Source of the DNA: an uncultured Roseobacter sp.
GTDB lineage: Bacteria > Pseudomonadota > Alphaproteobacteria > Rhodobacterales > Rhodobacteraceae
Direction: 5' to 3'
NCBI RefSeq assembly: GCF_947492555.1
Contig: NZ_CANLNE010000003.1
Location: 806,001 to 870,000 of the forward strand
DNA length: 64,000 nt
Position numbers and translations under genes: made by a program. This document shows, in pieces, positions 36,523 through 45,634 of the stretch. How positions within the stretch are numbered: the first letter of the stretch is position 1; each line of letters opens with the position of its first letter. Below the pieces are notes generated by a model. The model made no database searches and had not been told where the DNA came from. It worked only from the letters and a program-made list of their open reading frames with translations.

Positions 36523-36960
36523 TTAATCTTCGATATGTTTTTTCATGGCGTCGAGTGCCAAGAGGTAACCATGTGCCCCAAACCCGCAGATCAGGCCGAC
36601 CGCAACCTTCGCAATGAAGGATGTGTGCCGGAAATCTTCCCGCGCGTGCACATTGCTGAGATGAAGTTCGATAGCCGGGATCTCCACCGATGCCAGTGCG
36701 TCCATCAGCGCGATCGAAGTGTGCGTGTAAGCGCCAGCGTTCAGGACGATGCCATCATGCACACCGCGGGCGGCGTGAATGGCATCGACAAGTGCACCTT
36801 CGTGGTTGGACTGCATGAAGCTGACCGCGCAACCGGCATCCTTGGCCCAGCGGGAACAACTGGCCTCGATATCGGCTAATGTGGTTGCGCCGTAGACATC
36901 GGGTTGACGTGTGCCCAACAGATTGAGGTTTGGTCCGTTCAGGACGAGGATAGAGGTCAT
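36523..36960 (-). CDS. aroQ: 3-dehydroquinate dehydratase, type II
   Basis: A 145-residue dodecameric shikimate-pathway enzyme. ILVLNGPNLNLLGTRQPDVYG holds the catalytic tyrosine of the mobile loop (Tyr24) preceded by the usual Arg; SNHEGALVDAIHAA and NAGAYTHTSIALMDAL follow, and ELHLSNVHAREDFRH contains the catalytic His. Start ATG 36960 from family alignment; longer frames upstream have no homologous sequence. Convergent with tsf. Confidence 0.95.
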   Translation of the reverse strand: MTSILVLNGPNLNLLGTRQPDVYGATTLADIEASCSRWAKDAGCAVSFMQSNHEGALVDAIHAARGVHDGIVLNAGAYTHTSIALMDALASVEIPAIELHLSNVHAREDFRHTSFIAKVAVGLICGFGAHGYLLALDAMKKHIED

Positions 36961-37950
36961 AAGCTGCTCACAAACAATGGTTTGCATGCATAGACCTTTG
37001 CGGTGCGCGCTGTCCAGCGAAGACAGGGAGCTTTTGCCAACGGGATTTGTCGGGCAACAAGGGGCGTAACTGCTGACCTGTAGGGTGCCTATTCTCTCAT
37101 CCTGCACCGATGTCGGAGTTCCTAATTGGTGAGCTTCCGTTTCCAACGAAATCAGAGAGTTACCGTTTTCCATCGCAGAGTCTCTGAAAGTCTCTGATTT
37201 GGACTTGCGGCGACGTGGGCGCCGGGCGTTGGATAAACATGCGGCGAAGGTCCGGGAAGAGCCGATTCTGTTGAAAAACAATGTGTTGAGAGCGCAGAGA
37301 GTGGTGTTCTGAGATGGGTGAAGAGCACTCAACCTTCTTCCTGGGCTTCATTGAGATGTCGTCTTGGCAATGTCGCGGGCGACCTGTCGGGCGTCTTCGT
37401 GCTCCTCACGGACGATCTTGCGTGCGTCAGCGTTTGGGCCGCACTTAGCTGTGGGTGCAGAATGGCAACCTCTCGCAGGATGTCTCCTTTGGGTCGATAG
37501 AGCATAGCCTGGCGCATAGTTCGAGGAGTGGGGTAGGTGCCAATAACTACTTAGGCTGGCGGCGACAGGATGCCACGGTGGTTGTTGGTTTTGACAAGCC
37601 GACTTGCAGCGCTGAGCACACCAGCCCCAATGCTCACGAAACTCCGGCTGGCCATTCTGCGTTGCCTCTGAGACGCTAGACTTGCCAACAGGCGCTGTAG
37701 AGTACGGAAATTCCTAGGTGGTTGATACTAAAGGGGAAGGAGTTCCATTAACTCCGTTCCATTATTTAAGGCTTCCGACAATTGGGAATGACGCTTACCA
37801 TAGTTTTTATAATCAGTATTATGTAACTAAAATGATGACATCGGTTTGGACGGCTTTGCCTAAGATCTGCGTTGCAAATATCGGCTTTCCTCAAGGTGCG
37901 CGCATCCCCTATGGTGCATCTACCGGTTAAACTGGCCCTTGAGGACAACA
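36961..37950. other. Gene-poor interval with transposase scar, 990 bases
   Basis: No intact gene is supported. Several short frames lie on both strands. The middle part holds a transposase-like remnant (listed separately), and the right part (37700-37900) is AT-rich, with a likely promoter region for the pca operon but no clear -35/-10 that I can defend. Interval length and composition suggest past insertion and decay. Confidence 0.45.
37320..37520 (-). pseudogene. IS1182/IS5-like transposase remnant
   Basis: Minus-strand pieces in shifting frames read MLYRPKGDILREVAILHPQ, then (other frame) CGPNADARKIVREEHEDARQ and VARDIAKTTSQ, then RKKVE. Order and wording match the C-terminal third of IS1182-type transposases, where a Cys-rich part leads to 'hEdaRdvAr...RrerKkVE'. 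At least two frame changes within 200 bases mean it is dead. Assignment by memory of the family, so moderate. Confidence 0.45.
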
Positions 37951-38331
37951 ATGTCAGATCGCTACGCTACAGGCATGCAGAAACGCCGTGAGGTCTTGGG
38001 TGACGCATATGTGGATCAGGCGCAGGCCGCAAAATCGGATATTGATGCCGACTTTCAGAACCTGATTACCGAAGGCGCCTGGGGCACTGTTTGGGCGTCA
38101 GATGCCATCAGCCTGCGGGAACGCTCGATGCTGACCTTGGCGCTCCTGGCAGCCCTTGGAAATTTTGATGAAATCCCGATGCACATTCGTGCCACCGTAA
38201 ACACCGGTGCCAGCAAGAGTGACGTGATCGAAACATTCCAGCATGTTGCGATCTACGCCGGGGTGCCACGTGCCAATCACGCGCTGAAACTGGCCAAGCA
38301 GACCTTTGCCGAGATGGAAGACAAACCATGA
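37951..38331 (+). CDS. pcaC: 4-carboxymuconolactone decarboxylase
   Basis: A 126-residue enzyme of the protocatechuate branch of the beta-ketoadipate pathway. [20 protein letters not shown] opens the family; [20 protein letters not shown] and [19 protein letters not shown] follow, with the His in the MHIRA helix used in catalysis. ATG 37951 follows GAGGACAAC. Overlaps pcaH by ATGA. First gene of pcaC-H-G-BKACE. Confidence 0.92.
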   Translation: MSDRYATGMQKRREVLGDAYVDQAQAAKSDIDADFQNLITEGAWGTVWASDAISLRERSMLTLALLAALGNFDEIPMHIRATVNTGASKSDVIETFQHVAIYAGVPRANHALKLAKQTFAEMEDKP

Positions 38332-39059
38332 CGGATACCAAAGGCGGTTACATGGCGCGGGACTGGACGCGTCAGCCGCCCGCGCTCACGCCCAGCTATA
38401 AAACCAGCCTTACGCGATCGCCGCAGCTGGCCAAGATTTCCATGCCCAGCACGCTGAGCGAAGAGACAGGCCCTATTTTTGATCACAGCATCCTGGGGCC
38501 GCTTGACGACGACCTGATCCTGAATTTCGCCACACCGGGTGAGATGGCGCTGGGGCCGCGGATCATCGTGCACGGACGTCTGCAGGACGAAAACGGGCGC
38601 GGCGTACCGCATGCTCTGATCGAGGTCTGGCAGGCCAATGCGGGCGGGCGGTATCGCCACAAGAAAGAAGGTTACCTCGCCCCGCTTGATCCGAATTTCG
38701 GCGGTTGTGGTCGCGTGCTGACGGACGAGAAGGGATTTTACAGGTTTCGAACTGTGAAGCCGGGCCCCTACCCCTGGCCCAATGGCGTGAACGACTGGCG
38801 GCCTGCACATATCCATTTTTCCGTTTTTGGCCAAAGCTTTGCACAGCGTTTGATCACGCAGATGTACTTCGAGGGTGACCCGTTGATCTGGCGTTGTCCT
38901 ATCGTTGCCGCGATCCCGGATCGGGACGCCATAGAGCGGCTGATCGCGCCCTTGGACATGCAGCACACAATCCCCATGGATGCGCGTGCGTATCGCTTTG
39001 ACATCGTGCTTCGAGGTCGTCGGGCGAGCTACTTCGAAAACCGACCGGAGGGGACGTGA
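38328..39059 (+). CDS. pcaH: Protocatechuate 3,4-dioxygenase beta subunit
   Basis: A 243-residue iron-binding subunit of the intradiol ring-cleaving enzyme (protocatechuate to 3-carboxy-cis,cis-muconate). Fe(III) ligands are visible: Tyr109 (GGRYRHK), Tyr148 (GPYPW), His161 and His163 (RPAHIHFS). The stretch [20 protein letters not shown] is the beta-sandwich core. Overlaps pcaG in TGATG. Confidence 0.95.
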   Translation: MTDTKGGYMARDWTRQPPALTPSYKTSLTRSPQLAKISMPSTLSEETGPIFDHSILGPLDDDLILNFATPGEMALGPRIIVHGRLQDENGRGVPHALIEVWQANAGGRYRHKKEGYLAPLDPNFGGCGRVLTDEKGFYRFRTVKPGPYPWPNGVNDWRPAHIHFSVFGQSFAQRLITQMYFEGDPLIWRCPIVAAIPDRDAIERLIAPLDMQHTIPMDARAYRFDIVLRGRRASYFENRPEGT

Positions 39060-39643
39060 TGTCGAAACTGTTTGAGAGCGCGTCACAAACTGCGGGACCG
39101 TATGTTCACATTGGCTGTGTGCCAAATTTCTGCGGAATTCCAGACGTTTATCCAAATGATTTGGGGGAACGGATGGTGACAGACGCCACGCCGGGCGAGC
39201 GGATCAGCATCACGGGCGCGGTGTATGATGGCACCGGCGCGCCGCTTAAGGACGTGCTAGTCGAGATATGGCAGGCGAATTCGGACGGCCACTATGGGAG
39301 TGACGCGTCGGGTTTTAACGGCTGGGGGCGCCAGGCCGGTCACGGTGAGACCGGAGTCTGGCAGTTCGACACAATCAAACCAGGGCCTGTGACCCATGCA
39401 AGCGGACATCTGATGGCGCCGCACATCACCTTCTGGATTGTGGCGCGGGGCATCAACATCGGCCTGCACACGCGGATGTATTTCCCCGAAGATGCCGCCG
39501 CACATGCCGGTGATCCTGTGCTGGCCCGGATCGAACATAAACCCCGCATTGCGACCTTGCTCGCCAGTCGACAGGCTGCCGGGATGTATCACTTTAATAT
39601 TTACCTCCAAGGCCCTCAAGAAACGGTATTTTTCGATGTCTGA
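39059..39643 (+). CDS. pcaG: Protocatechuate 3,4-dioxygenase alpha subunit
   Basis: A 194-residue alpha subunit. It shares the fold with PcaH (ITGAVYDGTGAPLKDVLVEI) but lacks the full iron ligand set, and supplies substrate-pocket residues. ESASQTAGPYVHIGCVPNFC is the typical start. ATG 39059 is used; GTG 39056 would add one residue. Overlaps the next gene by eight bases. Confidence 0.94.
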   Translation: MSKLFESASQTAGPYVHIGCVPNFCGIPDVYPNDLGERMVTDATPGERISITGAVYDGTGAPLKDVLVEIWQANSDGHYGSDASGFNGWGRQAGHGETGVWQFDTIKPGPVTHASGHLMAPHITFWIVARGINIGLHTRMYFPEDAAAHAGDPVLARIEHKPRIATLLASRQAAGMYHFNIYLQGPQETVFFDV

Positions 39644-40472
39644 CCCCTGTATTCTCTGTGTCGCGATCACCGGCAGCGTGCCGACAAAAGCTGCAAACCC
39701 GGCGGTGCCGATTTCTGTTTCAGAGCAAATTGAAAGCACGCAGGAGGCCTTTGAGGCGGGGGCGTCGATCTGCCATGCCCATGTGCGCAATGCTGACGAA
39801 ACCCCCTCCTCCGACCCGGAGAAGTTCGCACGGCTCAAGGAAGGTGTTGAGAAGCATTGCCCCGGCATGATCATCCAGTTCTCGACCGGTGGGCGGTCCG
39901 GCGCCGGGCAGGAACGCGGCGGCATGTTACCCTTGCGGCCCGACATGGCGTCCCTCTCCGTCGGGTCCAATAACTTCCCAACCCGTGTCTATGAGAACCC
40001 GCCCGACCTGGTGGACTGGCTGTCGTCGGAAATGCGCACCCATGAGGTGACGCCCGAGATCGAAGCCTTTGATTTATCTCACGTTCTGCACGCGATCCGG
40101 ATGCATGAGGCCGGCAAACTGCACGGGCGGCTGTATGTGCAATTCGTCATGGGGGTCAAAAACGCGATGCCTGCGGACAAGCAAGTCTTTGATTTCTATG
40201 TGGAAACCGTGAAATCGCGCGCGCCGGATGCCGCGTGGTGTGCAGCAGGTATCGGTCCGGCGCAGATCGAGGTGAACGAGTGGGCCATTGCCGCGGGCGG
40301 CCACACGCGTGCGGGTCTTGAAGACAACGTGCGGCTGGACCGCGAACGGCTCGCGCCGTCAAACGCGGCGTTGATCAAACGCGCCGCTGATCTTTGCGAA
40401 AAATACGAACGGCCCGTCGCCACCTGGCAGCAGGCGCGCGACATCCTGCGCCTGCGCCCGTTTGCCGCTTAA
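39636..40472 (+). CDS. BKACE beta-keto acid cleavage enzyme (DUF849)
   Basis: A 278-residue TIM-barrel enzyme. ICHAHVRNADETPS supplies the zinc-binding His pair (His47, His49), and NEWAIAAGGHTRAGLEDNVR is a family signature. BKACE enzymes cleave a beta-keto acid with acetyl-CoA to acetoacetate and an acyl-CoA. Placement after pcaCHG with an eight-base overlap argues for 3-oxoadipate as substrate, giving succinyl-CoA and acetoacetate, instead of the usual PcaIJ and PcaF route (inference). ATG 39636. Confidence 0.88.
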   Translation: MSDPCILCVAITGSVPTKAANPAVPISVSEQIESTQEAFEAGASICHAHVRNADETPSSDPEKFARLKEGVEKHCPGMIIQFSTGGRSGAGQERGGMLPLRPDMASLSVGSNNFPTRVYENPPDLVDWLSSEMRTHEVTPEIEAFDLSHVLHAIRMHEAGKLHGRLYVQFVMGVKNAMPADKQVFDFYVETVKSRAPDAAWCAAGIGPAQIEVNEWAIAAGGHTRAGLEDNVRLDRERLAPSNAALIKRAADLCEKYERPVATWQQARDILRLRPFAA

Positions 40473-40481
40473 GTAAGGCCC

Positions 40482-41171
40482 CTACCCCAGCGCGTAGCCC
40501 GCACCACGCACCGTGCGCAGCGGATCCGACCCGCCGAACTGTGTCAATGCCTTGCGCAAACGTCCGATATGCACATCGACCGTGCGGGTGTCGACGTAGA
40601 TGTCGCGGCCCCAGACCCGGTCCAGCAGCTGTTCGCGGGAAAACACCCGTCCGGGCTTTTCCATGAAGGTGGAGAGCAGGCGGAATTCCGTCGGCCCCAG
40701 CTTCAGCTCGCTGGTGCCACGGTTGACCCGGTGGCTGGTGGAATCGAGCACGATGTCTTCGTATTCCAGCCGTTCCCCGGCCGCTGCGGGCCGCACACGG
40801 CGCAACTGGCTGCGCACCCGCGCCATGAGCTCAATCACCGAATAGGGTTTGATCACATAGTCATCGGCACCTGTTTCCAGCCCGCGCACGCGGTCCACCT
40901 CTTCGGAACGCGCGGAGAGCATGATGATCGGAATCGCCCGTGTCTCGGACTTGATCTTGAGACGCCGGCACACTTCGATCCCGCTCAGGTTCGGCATCAT
41001 CCAGTCGAGCACGATCACATCCGGCGCCGTCTCATCGACCAGCATCAGCGCTTCTTCACCGTTTTCGGCACGGCTGACGGCAAATCCTTCCGCCTCCAGA
41101 TTATAGGCCAGCACTTCGCGTTGTGCGGGCTCATCTTCGACCACCAGAACGCGGGGTTGATCGGCGGACAT
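40482..41171 (-). CDS. phoB: Phosphate regulon response regulator PhoB
   Basis: A 229-residue OmpR-type response regulator. The receiver has VIVLDWMMP with the phosphorylated Asp56 and DYVIKPYS with Lys108; the C-terminal winged helix reads LGPTEFRLLSTFMEKPGRVF and VDVHIGRLRKAL. It would bind the Pho box before pstS. Last gene of the minus-strand pst series; convergent with the BKACE gene at 9 bases. Confidence 0.96.
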   Translation of the reverse strand: MSADQPRVLVVEDEPAQREVLAYNLEAEGFAVSRAENGEEALMLVDETAPDVIVLDWMMPNLSGIEVCRRLKIKSETRAIPIIMLSARSEEVDRVRGLETGADDYVIKPYSVIELMARVRSQLRRVRPAAAGERLEYEDIVLDSTSHRVNRGTSELKLGPTEFRLLSTFMEKPGRVFSREQLLDRVWGRDIYVDTRTVDVHIGRLRKALTQFGGSDPLRTVRGAGYALG

Positions 41172-41176
41172 GGGGC

Positions 41177-41884
41177 TTATCCTTCTGCTACCACTGATGT
41201 TTTATCGGCTTTGGGGCGCGCATCTTCAGGGTGCTCGCCGGTCACCAGATAGACGACCTGCTCGGCGATTGAGGTCACGTGATCGCCCATGCGTTCCACG
41301 TTCTTGGCGATGAAATGCAGGTGCATGCAGGCGGTGATGTTGCGCGGGTCTTCCATCATGAAAGTCAGGAATTCGCGGAAAAGCGCATTGTACATCTGGT
41401 CGACGTCGTGGTCGCGGTTGATGACCTCGCTGGCCAGTTCCGGGTCCCGCTGGATGTAGGCGTCCAGTGCGTCTTTCAGCATCCGCTCCACCTCGCGCGA
41501 CATCCGCCGCAGCGCGCCCGTGCTGTCATCCACCGGGGCCATCTGTGACAGAACACCGGTGCGCTTGGCCATGTTTTTTGCGTAATCGCCAATGCGTTCC
41601 AGATTGGCGCTGATCTTGATGACGCTGAGGATCAGGCGCAAATCCCGGGCCGTCGGCGCGCGCAGGGCAATGACACGCGCGGCCTCTTCGTTGATCATCT
41701 CTTCGAGCTCATCGATGGTACGGTCGTTCTTGCGCACCTGCTCGGCCAATTCCTCGTCACGGGTATCCAGCGATTGCGCGCCGTCGCGGATCGCGGCCTC
41801 GACCAGCCCGCCCATTTTCATGATCTGTGCCTGGATAGCCTCCAGGTCACGGTCGAAAGCAGAGGCAATGTGTTGATCTTGCAT
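41177..41884 (-). CDS. phoU: Phosphate signalling protein PhoU
   Basis: A 235-residue protein of two PhoU helical bundles (KMGGLVEAAIRDGAQSLDTR; HFIAKNVERMGDHVTSIAEQ) that damps PhoR signalling and Pst transport when phosphate is plentiful. Each bundle shows the E/DxxxD metal-binding pattern (ERIGDYAKN, ERMGDHVTS). ATG 41884 is chosen; a longer frame runs into pstB. Four bases after the pstB stop. Confidence 0.95.
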   Translation of the reverse strand: MQDQHIASAFDRDLEAIQAQIMKMGGLVEAAIRDGAQSLDTRDEELAEQVRKNDRTIDELEEMINEEAARVIALRAPTARDLRLILSVIKISANLERIGDYAKNMAKRTGVLSQMAPVDDSTGALRRMSREVERMLKDALDAYIQRDPELASEVINRDHDVDQMYNALFREFLTFMMEDPRNITACMHLHFIAKNVERMGDHVTSIAEQVVYLVTGEHPEDARPKADKTSVVAEG

Positions 41885-41888
41885 GTGA

Positions 41889-42686
41889 TTATCCAATCCG
41901 ACCTGTGATGTAGCTTTCCGTCCGGGGATCTTCGGGGTTGGTAAAGATGTTCCCGGTCTCACCATACTCCACAAGGTTACCCAGGTGAAAGAAGGCGGTT
42001 TTCTGGCTGACGCGCGCCGCTTGCTGCATGGAGTGGGTCACGATCACCACCGAATAATTCTGGCGCAGCTCGTCAATCAGTTCCTCAACCTGGGCCGTGG
42101 CAATCGGGTCGAGCGCCGAGCACGGCTCGTCCATCAGCAGCACTTCGGGCTCGGTTGCGACAGCCCGCGCGATGCACAGGCGCTGTTGTTGACCACCGGA
42201 AAGACCGGTGCCCGGCGCGTTCAGGCGATCCTTGACCTCGTTCCAGATCGCCGCCCGGCGCAGGGCGTTTTCGACGATCTCGTCCAGCTCGGCCTTGTTC
42301 TTGGCCAGTCCGTGAATGCGCGGTCCGTAGGCCACATTGTCATAGATCGACTTGGGGAAGGGGTTCGGTTTCTGAAACACCATGCCAACCTTGGCACGCA
42401 GCTGCACCGGATCGACGCGCTTGTCGTAGATGTCTTCACCGTCGATGTGGATGTCCCCCTCGACACGGCAGATATCGATGGTGTCGTTCATCCGGTTGAG
42501 GCACCGCAGAAAGGTGGATTTGCCACAGCCAGAGGGGCCAATGAAGGCGGTGACCGTCTTGTCCTGGATGTCGACATCCACGTCTTTGATCGCGTGGTTA
42601 TCGCCATAGTAGACCTGAACGCCACGTGCAGCGATCTTGATGGTATTGGTGTCCACGTCTCTCTCCAGTATTCTCATATCGTTCAT
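41889..42686 (-). CDS. pstB: Phosphate ABC transporter ATPase PstB
   Basis: A 265-residue ATPase. Walker [11 protein letters not shown]-loop [20 protein letters not shown] (typical of PstB), signature LSGGQQQR, Walker [14 protein letters not shown] and the switch His in IVTHSMQQA. It energises phosphate import with PstA and PstC. Confidence 0.97.
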   Translation of the reverse strand: MNDMRILERDVDTNTIKIAARGVQVYYGDNHAIKDVDVDIQDKTVTAFIGPSGCGKSTFLRCLNRMNDTIDICRVEGDIHIDGEDIYDKRVDPVQLRAKVGMVFQKPNPFPKSIYDNVAYGPRIHGLAKNKAELDEIVENALRRAAIWNEVKDRLNAPGTGLSGGQQQRLCIARAVATEPEVLLMDEPCSALDPIATAQVEELIDELRQNYSVVIVTHSMQQAARVSQKTAFFHLGNLVEYGETGNIFTNPEDPRTESYITGRIG

Positions 42687-42700
42687 TTTCGTGTCTCCCC

Positions 42701-44062
42701 TTACCAGCGCCGCTCAAAGCGACGACGTAAGATCACGGCGATGGTGTTCATCGTGACCAGGAACAAGAGCAGGATGATGATGCCACCCCAGGCGCGTTCA
42801 TAAAAGGCGGGGTCGGCGCGTTTCGCCCATTCGTAGATCTGCGCAGGCATGGCCGAGTTCGGATCCAGCAGACCGCTGGCAATGCTGTCGGGCGGGTTCG
42901 AGGCGATAAAGCCGACCATGCCGATGAGCAGGAGGGGTGCGGTTTCCCCCAGCGCCTGTGCCAGCCCGATGATCGTGCCTGTCAGGATGCCCGGTGCGGC
43001 CAGCGGCAGTACGTGATGGAAGACCGATTGCATTTTCGAGGCCCCTACCCCAAGCGCCGCATCCCGGATCGATGGTGGCACCGCCTTGAGCGACGCCCGC
43101 GTCGAGATGATGATGGTCGGCAGGGTCATCAGCGTCAGCACAAGGCCGCCCACCAGCGGGGCCGACGTAGGCAGGTGCATGTAGTTGATGAAGACCGCAA
43201 GACCCAGGATACCAAACACGATCGACGGCACCGCTGCCAGGTTCGAGATGTTCACCTCGATGACATCGGTCAGCCAGTTCTTGGGCGCAAATTCTTCGAG
43301 ATAGATGCTGGCCGCCACGCCGATGGGCAGGGCAAGAACAAGCACCACAAGCATCATGAAGAACGAGCCCATCATCGACACGCCCATACCAGCCGCTTCG
43401 GGCCGGGCGTCGGAACTGTCCGCGCCGGTGATGAACGCAAGGTTGAAGCGTTTCTCCACATCGCCGGAGGCGATCAGTTGATCCACGAAGTCGAGTTGCT
43501 CCGCGCTGATGTTCTTGTCGTTGGCAATGCTGTCGCGGCTGACGCGGCTCTTGAGATAGCCGTCCACCCGGCTTGAGGCGAGGAATTCAAAGGCGACCGT
43601 CGATCCGATCACCGTTGGATCTGCCAGCACAAAGTCCCGTAGCTGCGCCGCGGCACCGGCGGACAGGATACCGGCCATCTCCTTGCCCGACAGCTCGGTC
43701 TCGATGTTCTTTTCGGCGATCTTCGCTTCAAAGGCATCGCGCAAGAGCGGCGCGTAACCAAAGGTCGACACCTTCTTGATGTCGTCGAGATTGCGCGTGC
43801 CGTTTTTATCCAGCTTCTCGGCGGGCAGTGCGACTTCAAGCGTCACGAAGGTCTGCTGAAACGCCCCGGTGCCGCGCGAGACGATGTTGTAGACCAGCAC
43901 CAGCAGCATCAGCATCCCGATGGTGATCGCAGTAATCCCATAGGCTTTGAACCGCGTCTCGGCGGCGTTGCGTTTGCGCGTACGCGAGTCCTGCTGCATC
44001 AGAGAGCCCTTGCCGGACACCGGTGTCGCGGACGGCAGGGAGGAGGTGGTCGCGTCGGTCAT
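42701..44062 (-). CDS. pstA: Phosphate ABC transporter permease PstA
   Basis: A 453-residue permease, much longer than the roughly 290 of E. coli PstA. After a first membrane helix (about residues 36-60) comes a periplasmic insertion of about 150 residues (DUF3333-like region), then the standard permease domain ([53 protein letters not shown], the EAA loop). The start overlaps the pstC stop. Confidence 0.95.
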   Translation of the reverse strand: MTDATTSSLPSATPVSGKGSLMQQDSRTRKRNAAETRFKAYGITAITIGMLMLLVLVYNIVSRGTGAFQQTFVTLEVALPAEKLDKNGTRNLDDIKKVSTFGYAPLLRDAFEAKIAEKNIETELSGKEMAGILSAGAAAQLRDFVLADPTVIGSTVAFEFLASSRVDGYLKSRVSRDSIANDKNISAEQLDFVDQLIASGDVEKRFNLAFITGADSSDARPEAAGMGVSMMGSFFMMLVVLVLALPIGVAASIYLEEFAPKNWLTDVIEVNISNLAAVPSIVFGILGLAVFINYMHLPTSAPLVGGLVLTLMTLPTIIISTRASLKAVPPSIRDAALGVGASKMQSVFHHVLPLAAPGILTGTIIGLAQALGETAPLLLIGMVGFIASNPPDSIASGLLDPNSAMPAQIYEWAKRADPAFYERAWGGIIILLLFLVTMNTIAVILRRRFERRW

Positions 44063-45555
44063 TCGTATTGCTCCCGATACTTGCGCACGATGTAGAGGGC
44101 GAGGACGTTGAGCCCGAGGGTCAGGACAAAGAGGGTAAGGCCGAGCGCAAAGGCCACGAGGGTCTCGGGGCTGGCGAAATCAGTGTCTCCGGTCAGCTGG
44201 CTCACGATCCGCGTGGTGATGGTGGTCATCGCCTCCAGCGGGTTCAGGGAAAACTTCGCAATGGCCCCTGCCCCCAGCACCACGATCATCGTCTCGCCAA
44301 TCGCACGGCTGGCGGCAAGCAGCACGGCGCCGACAATCCCTGGCAGAGCTGCGGGCAGCACGACCTGCCGGATGGTTTCGGAATGGGTGGCGCCCAGCCC
44401 AAAGGATCCGTCCCGCATTGACTGCGGCACCGCATTGATGATGTCATCGCTAAGCGAAGAGACAAAAGGGATCAGCATGATGCCCATGACCAGCCCGGCG
44501 GTCAGCACCGCCGTCGCACCGCTCATCCAGTCCACCCCCAGCAGGCCATTGTCACCCCGTCCGAAGATGCTGACCAATGCCGGGCCCACCGTGAGCAGCG
44601 CAAAAAGACCGTAGACGATTGTCGGGATACCGGCGAGGATTTCGAGCAAGGGTTTCGCCGTCGAGCGAGTCTTGGGGCCCGCGTACTCGCTGAGGTAAAT
44701 CGCGGCAAACAACCCGATGGGGACGGCGACCAGGAGGGCAATCACCGAGATATAGAGCGTGCCCCAGAGCAGCGGCAGAATGGACAGATCGCTGTCGCCC
44801 CGGAAATTCGGTGCCCAACTGCCGCCAAAGAAAAAGTCGGTCCAGGGATGCAGGCGGAAGAAATTGATGCTCTCGAAGAGCATCGACAGAACAATGCCGA
44901 CCGTGGTCAGGATCGCCAGCGAGGCCGCGAGGATCAAGAGCGTCAGCGCGCCGCGTTCCACCGTGTTGCGTGCCCTGAAATCCGCGTTTGTCACAAAAAT
45001 CGCAAGCGCGGCCCCCAGAAGCGCCAGCGTCACAACCGTGGTCGACATCCAAAACGTGCCCGTTTCGGATTTAGAGCGATATTGCTGGGCCGCCTGCAAC
45101 ACTTCAGGTTCGACGTCCGAGCCGAGGGCGACACCCACGCCCCCCAGAATGCTGCGAACGTCATCGGCATCGGCACGCATGGAGCCGGCCTCGTCGTCGG
45201 TCAGCGCGCCCCGCGCCACGGCGATGTCCAGCCCTTCGGCAACGCGGCGCACGTCGCTCATCACCAGCCCGCGTGACGAGCCTTCGCTGACAATCCGCTC
45301 CGGGATCAGTTTGAATACGGAATTTTCGATGATCATCGGCTGCGCCAGCAGCCAGATCATCAGAACGCCAAAGGCAGGCACGGCTGCAAACATCGCGGCG
45401 TTGTAGCCGTAGTAGTTTGGCAGCGAGTGCAAAAGCCGGATGTCGCCCCCTGCGGTGGATTTCGCCCGGCTGCGCGCCATGAAAAACGCAGCGACTGTCA
45501 GAAGAATGATGGCGAGGACAACATATCCCGTCAAACCAAGTGCCATGCGGTCCAC
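44059..45555 (-). CDS. pstC: Phosphate ABC transporter permease PstC
   Basis: A 498-residue permease, also longer than usual (about 320). Several N-terminal helices and a periplasmic insertion (about residues 85-160) precede the permease core with IGLFAAIYLSEYAGPKTRST, ILAGIPTIVYGLFAL and the EAA-type loop LPAALPGIVGAVLLAASRAI. Extended PstC and PstA occur together in many alphaproteobacteria. Confidence 0.95.
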   Translation of the reverse strand: MDRMALGLTGYVVLAIILLTVAAFFMARSRAKSTAGGDIRLLHSLPNYYGYNAAMFAAVPAFGVLMIWLLAQPMIIENSVFKLIPERIVSEGSSRGLVMSDVRRVAEGLDIAVARGALTDDEAGSMRADADDVRSILGGVGVALGSDVEPEVLQAAQQYRSKSETGTFWMSTTVVTLALLGAALAIFVTNADFRARNTVERGALTLLILAASLAILTTVGIVLSMLFESINFFRLHPWTDFFFGGSWAPNFRGDSDLSILPLLWGTLYISVIALLVAVPIGLFAAIYLSEYAGPKTRSTAKPLLEILAGIPTIVYGLFALLTVGPALVSIFGRGDNGLLGVDWMSGATAVLTAGLVMGIMLIPFVSSLSDDIINAVPQSMRDGSFGLGATHSETIRQVVLPAALPGIVGAVLLAASRAIGETMIVVLGAGAIAKFSLNPLEAMTTITTRIVSQLTGDTDFASPETLVAFALGLTLFVLTLGLNVLALYIVRKYREQYE

Positions 45556-45586
45556 CCCAGAAATTGCATGATGCGTCTTTCGTCAG

Positions 45587-45616
45587 TTTCGGGGGCGAAG
45601 AGATCCGCCCCCGAAA
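45587..45616 (-). promoter_or_regulatory. Hairpin between pstS and pstC
   Basis: A perfect 11-pair stem (TTTCGGGGGCG 45587-45597 with CGCCCCCGAAA 45606-45616) lies just after the pstS stop. On the transcribed strand the T run precedes the stem, so it is more likely an mRNA 3'-end stabiliser that keeps pstS expressed above pstCAB. Confidence 0.55.
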
Positions 45617-45634
45617 AAACCTTGTTCAGGCAGA

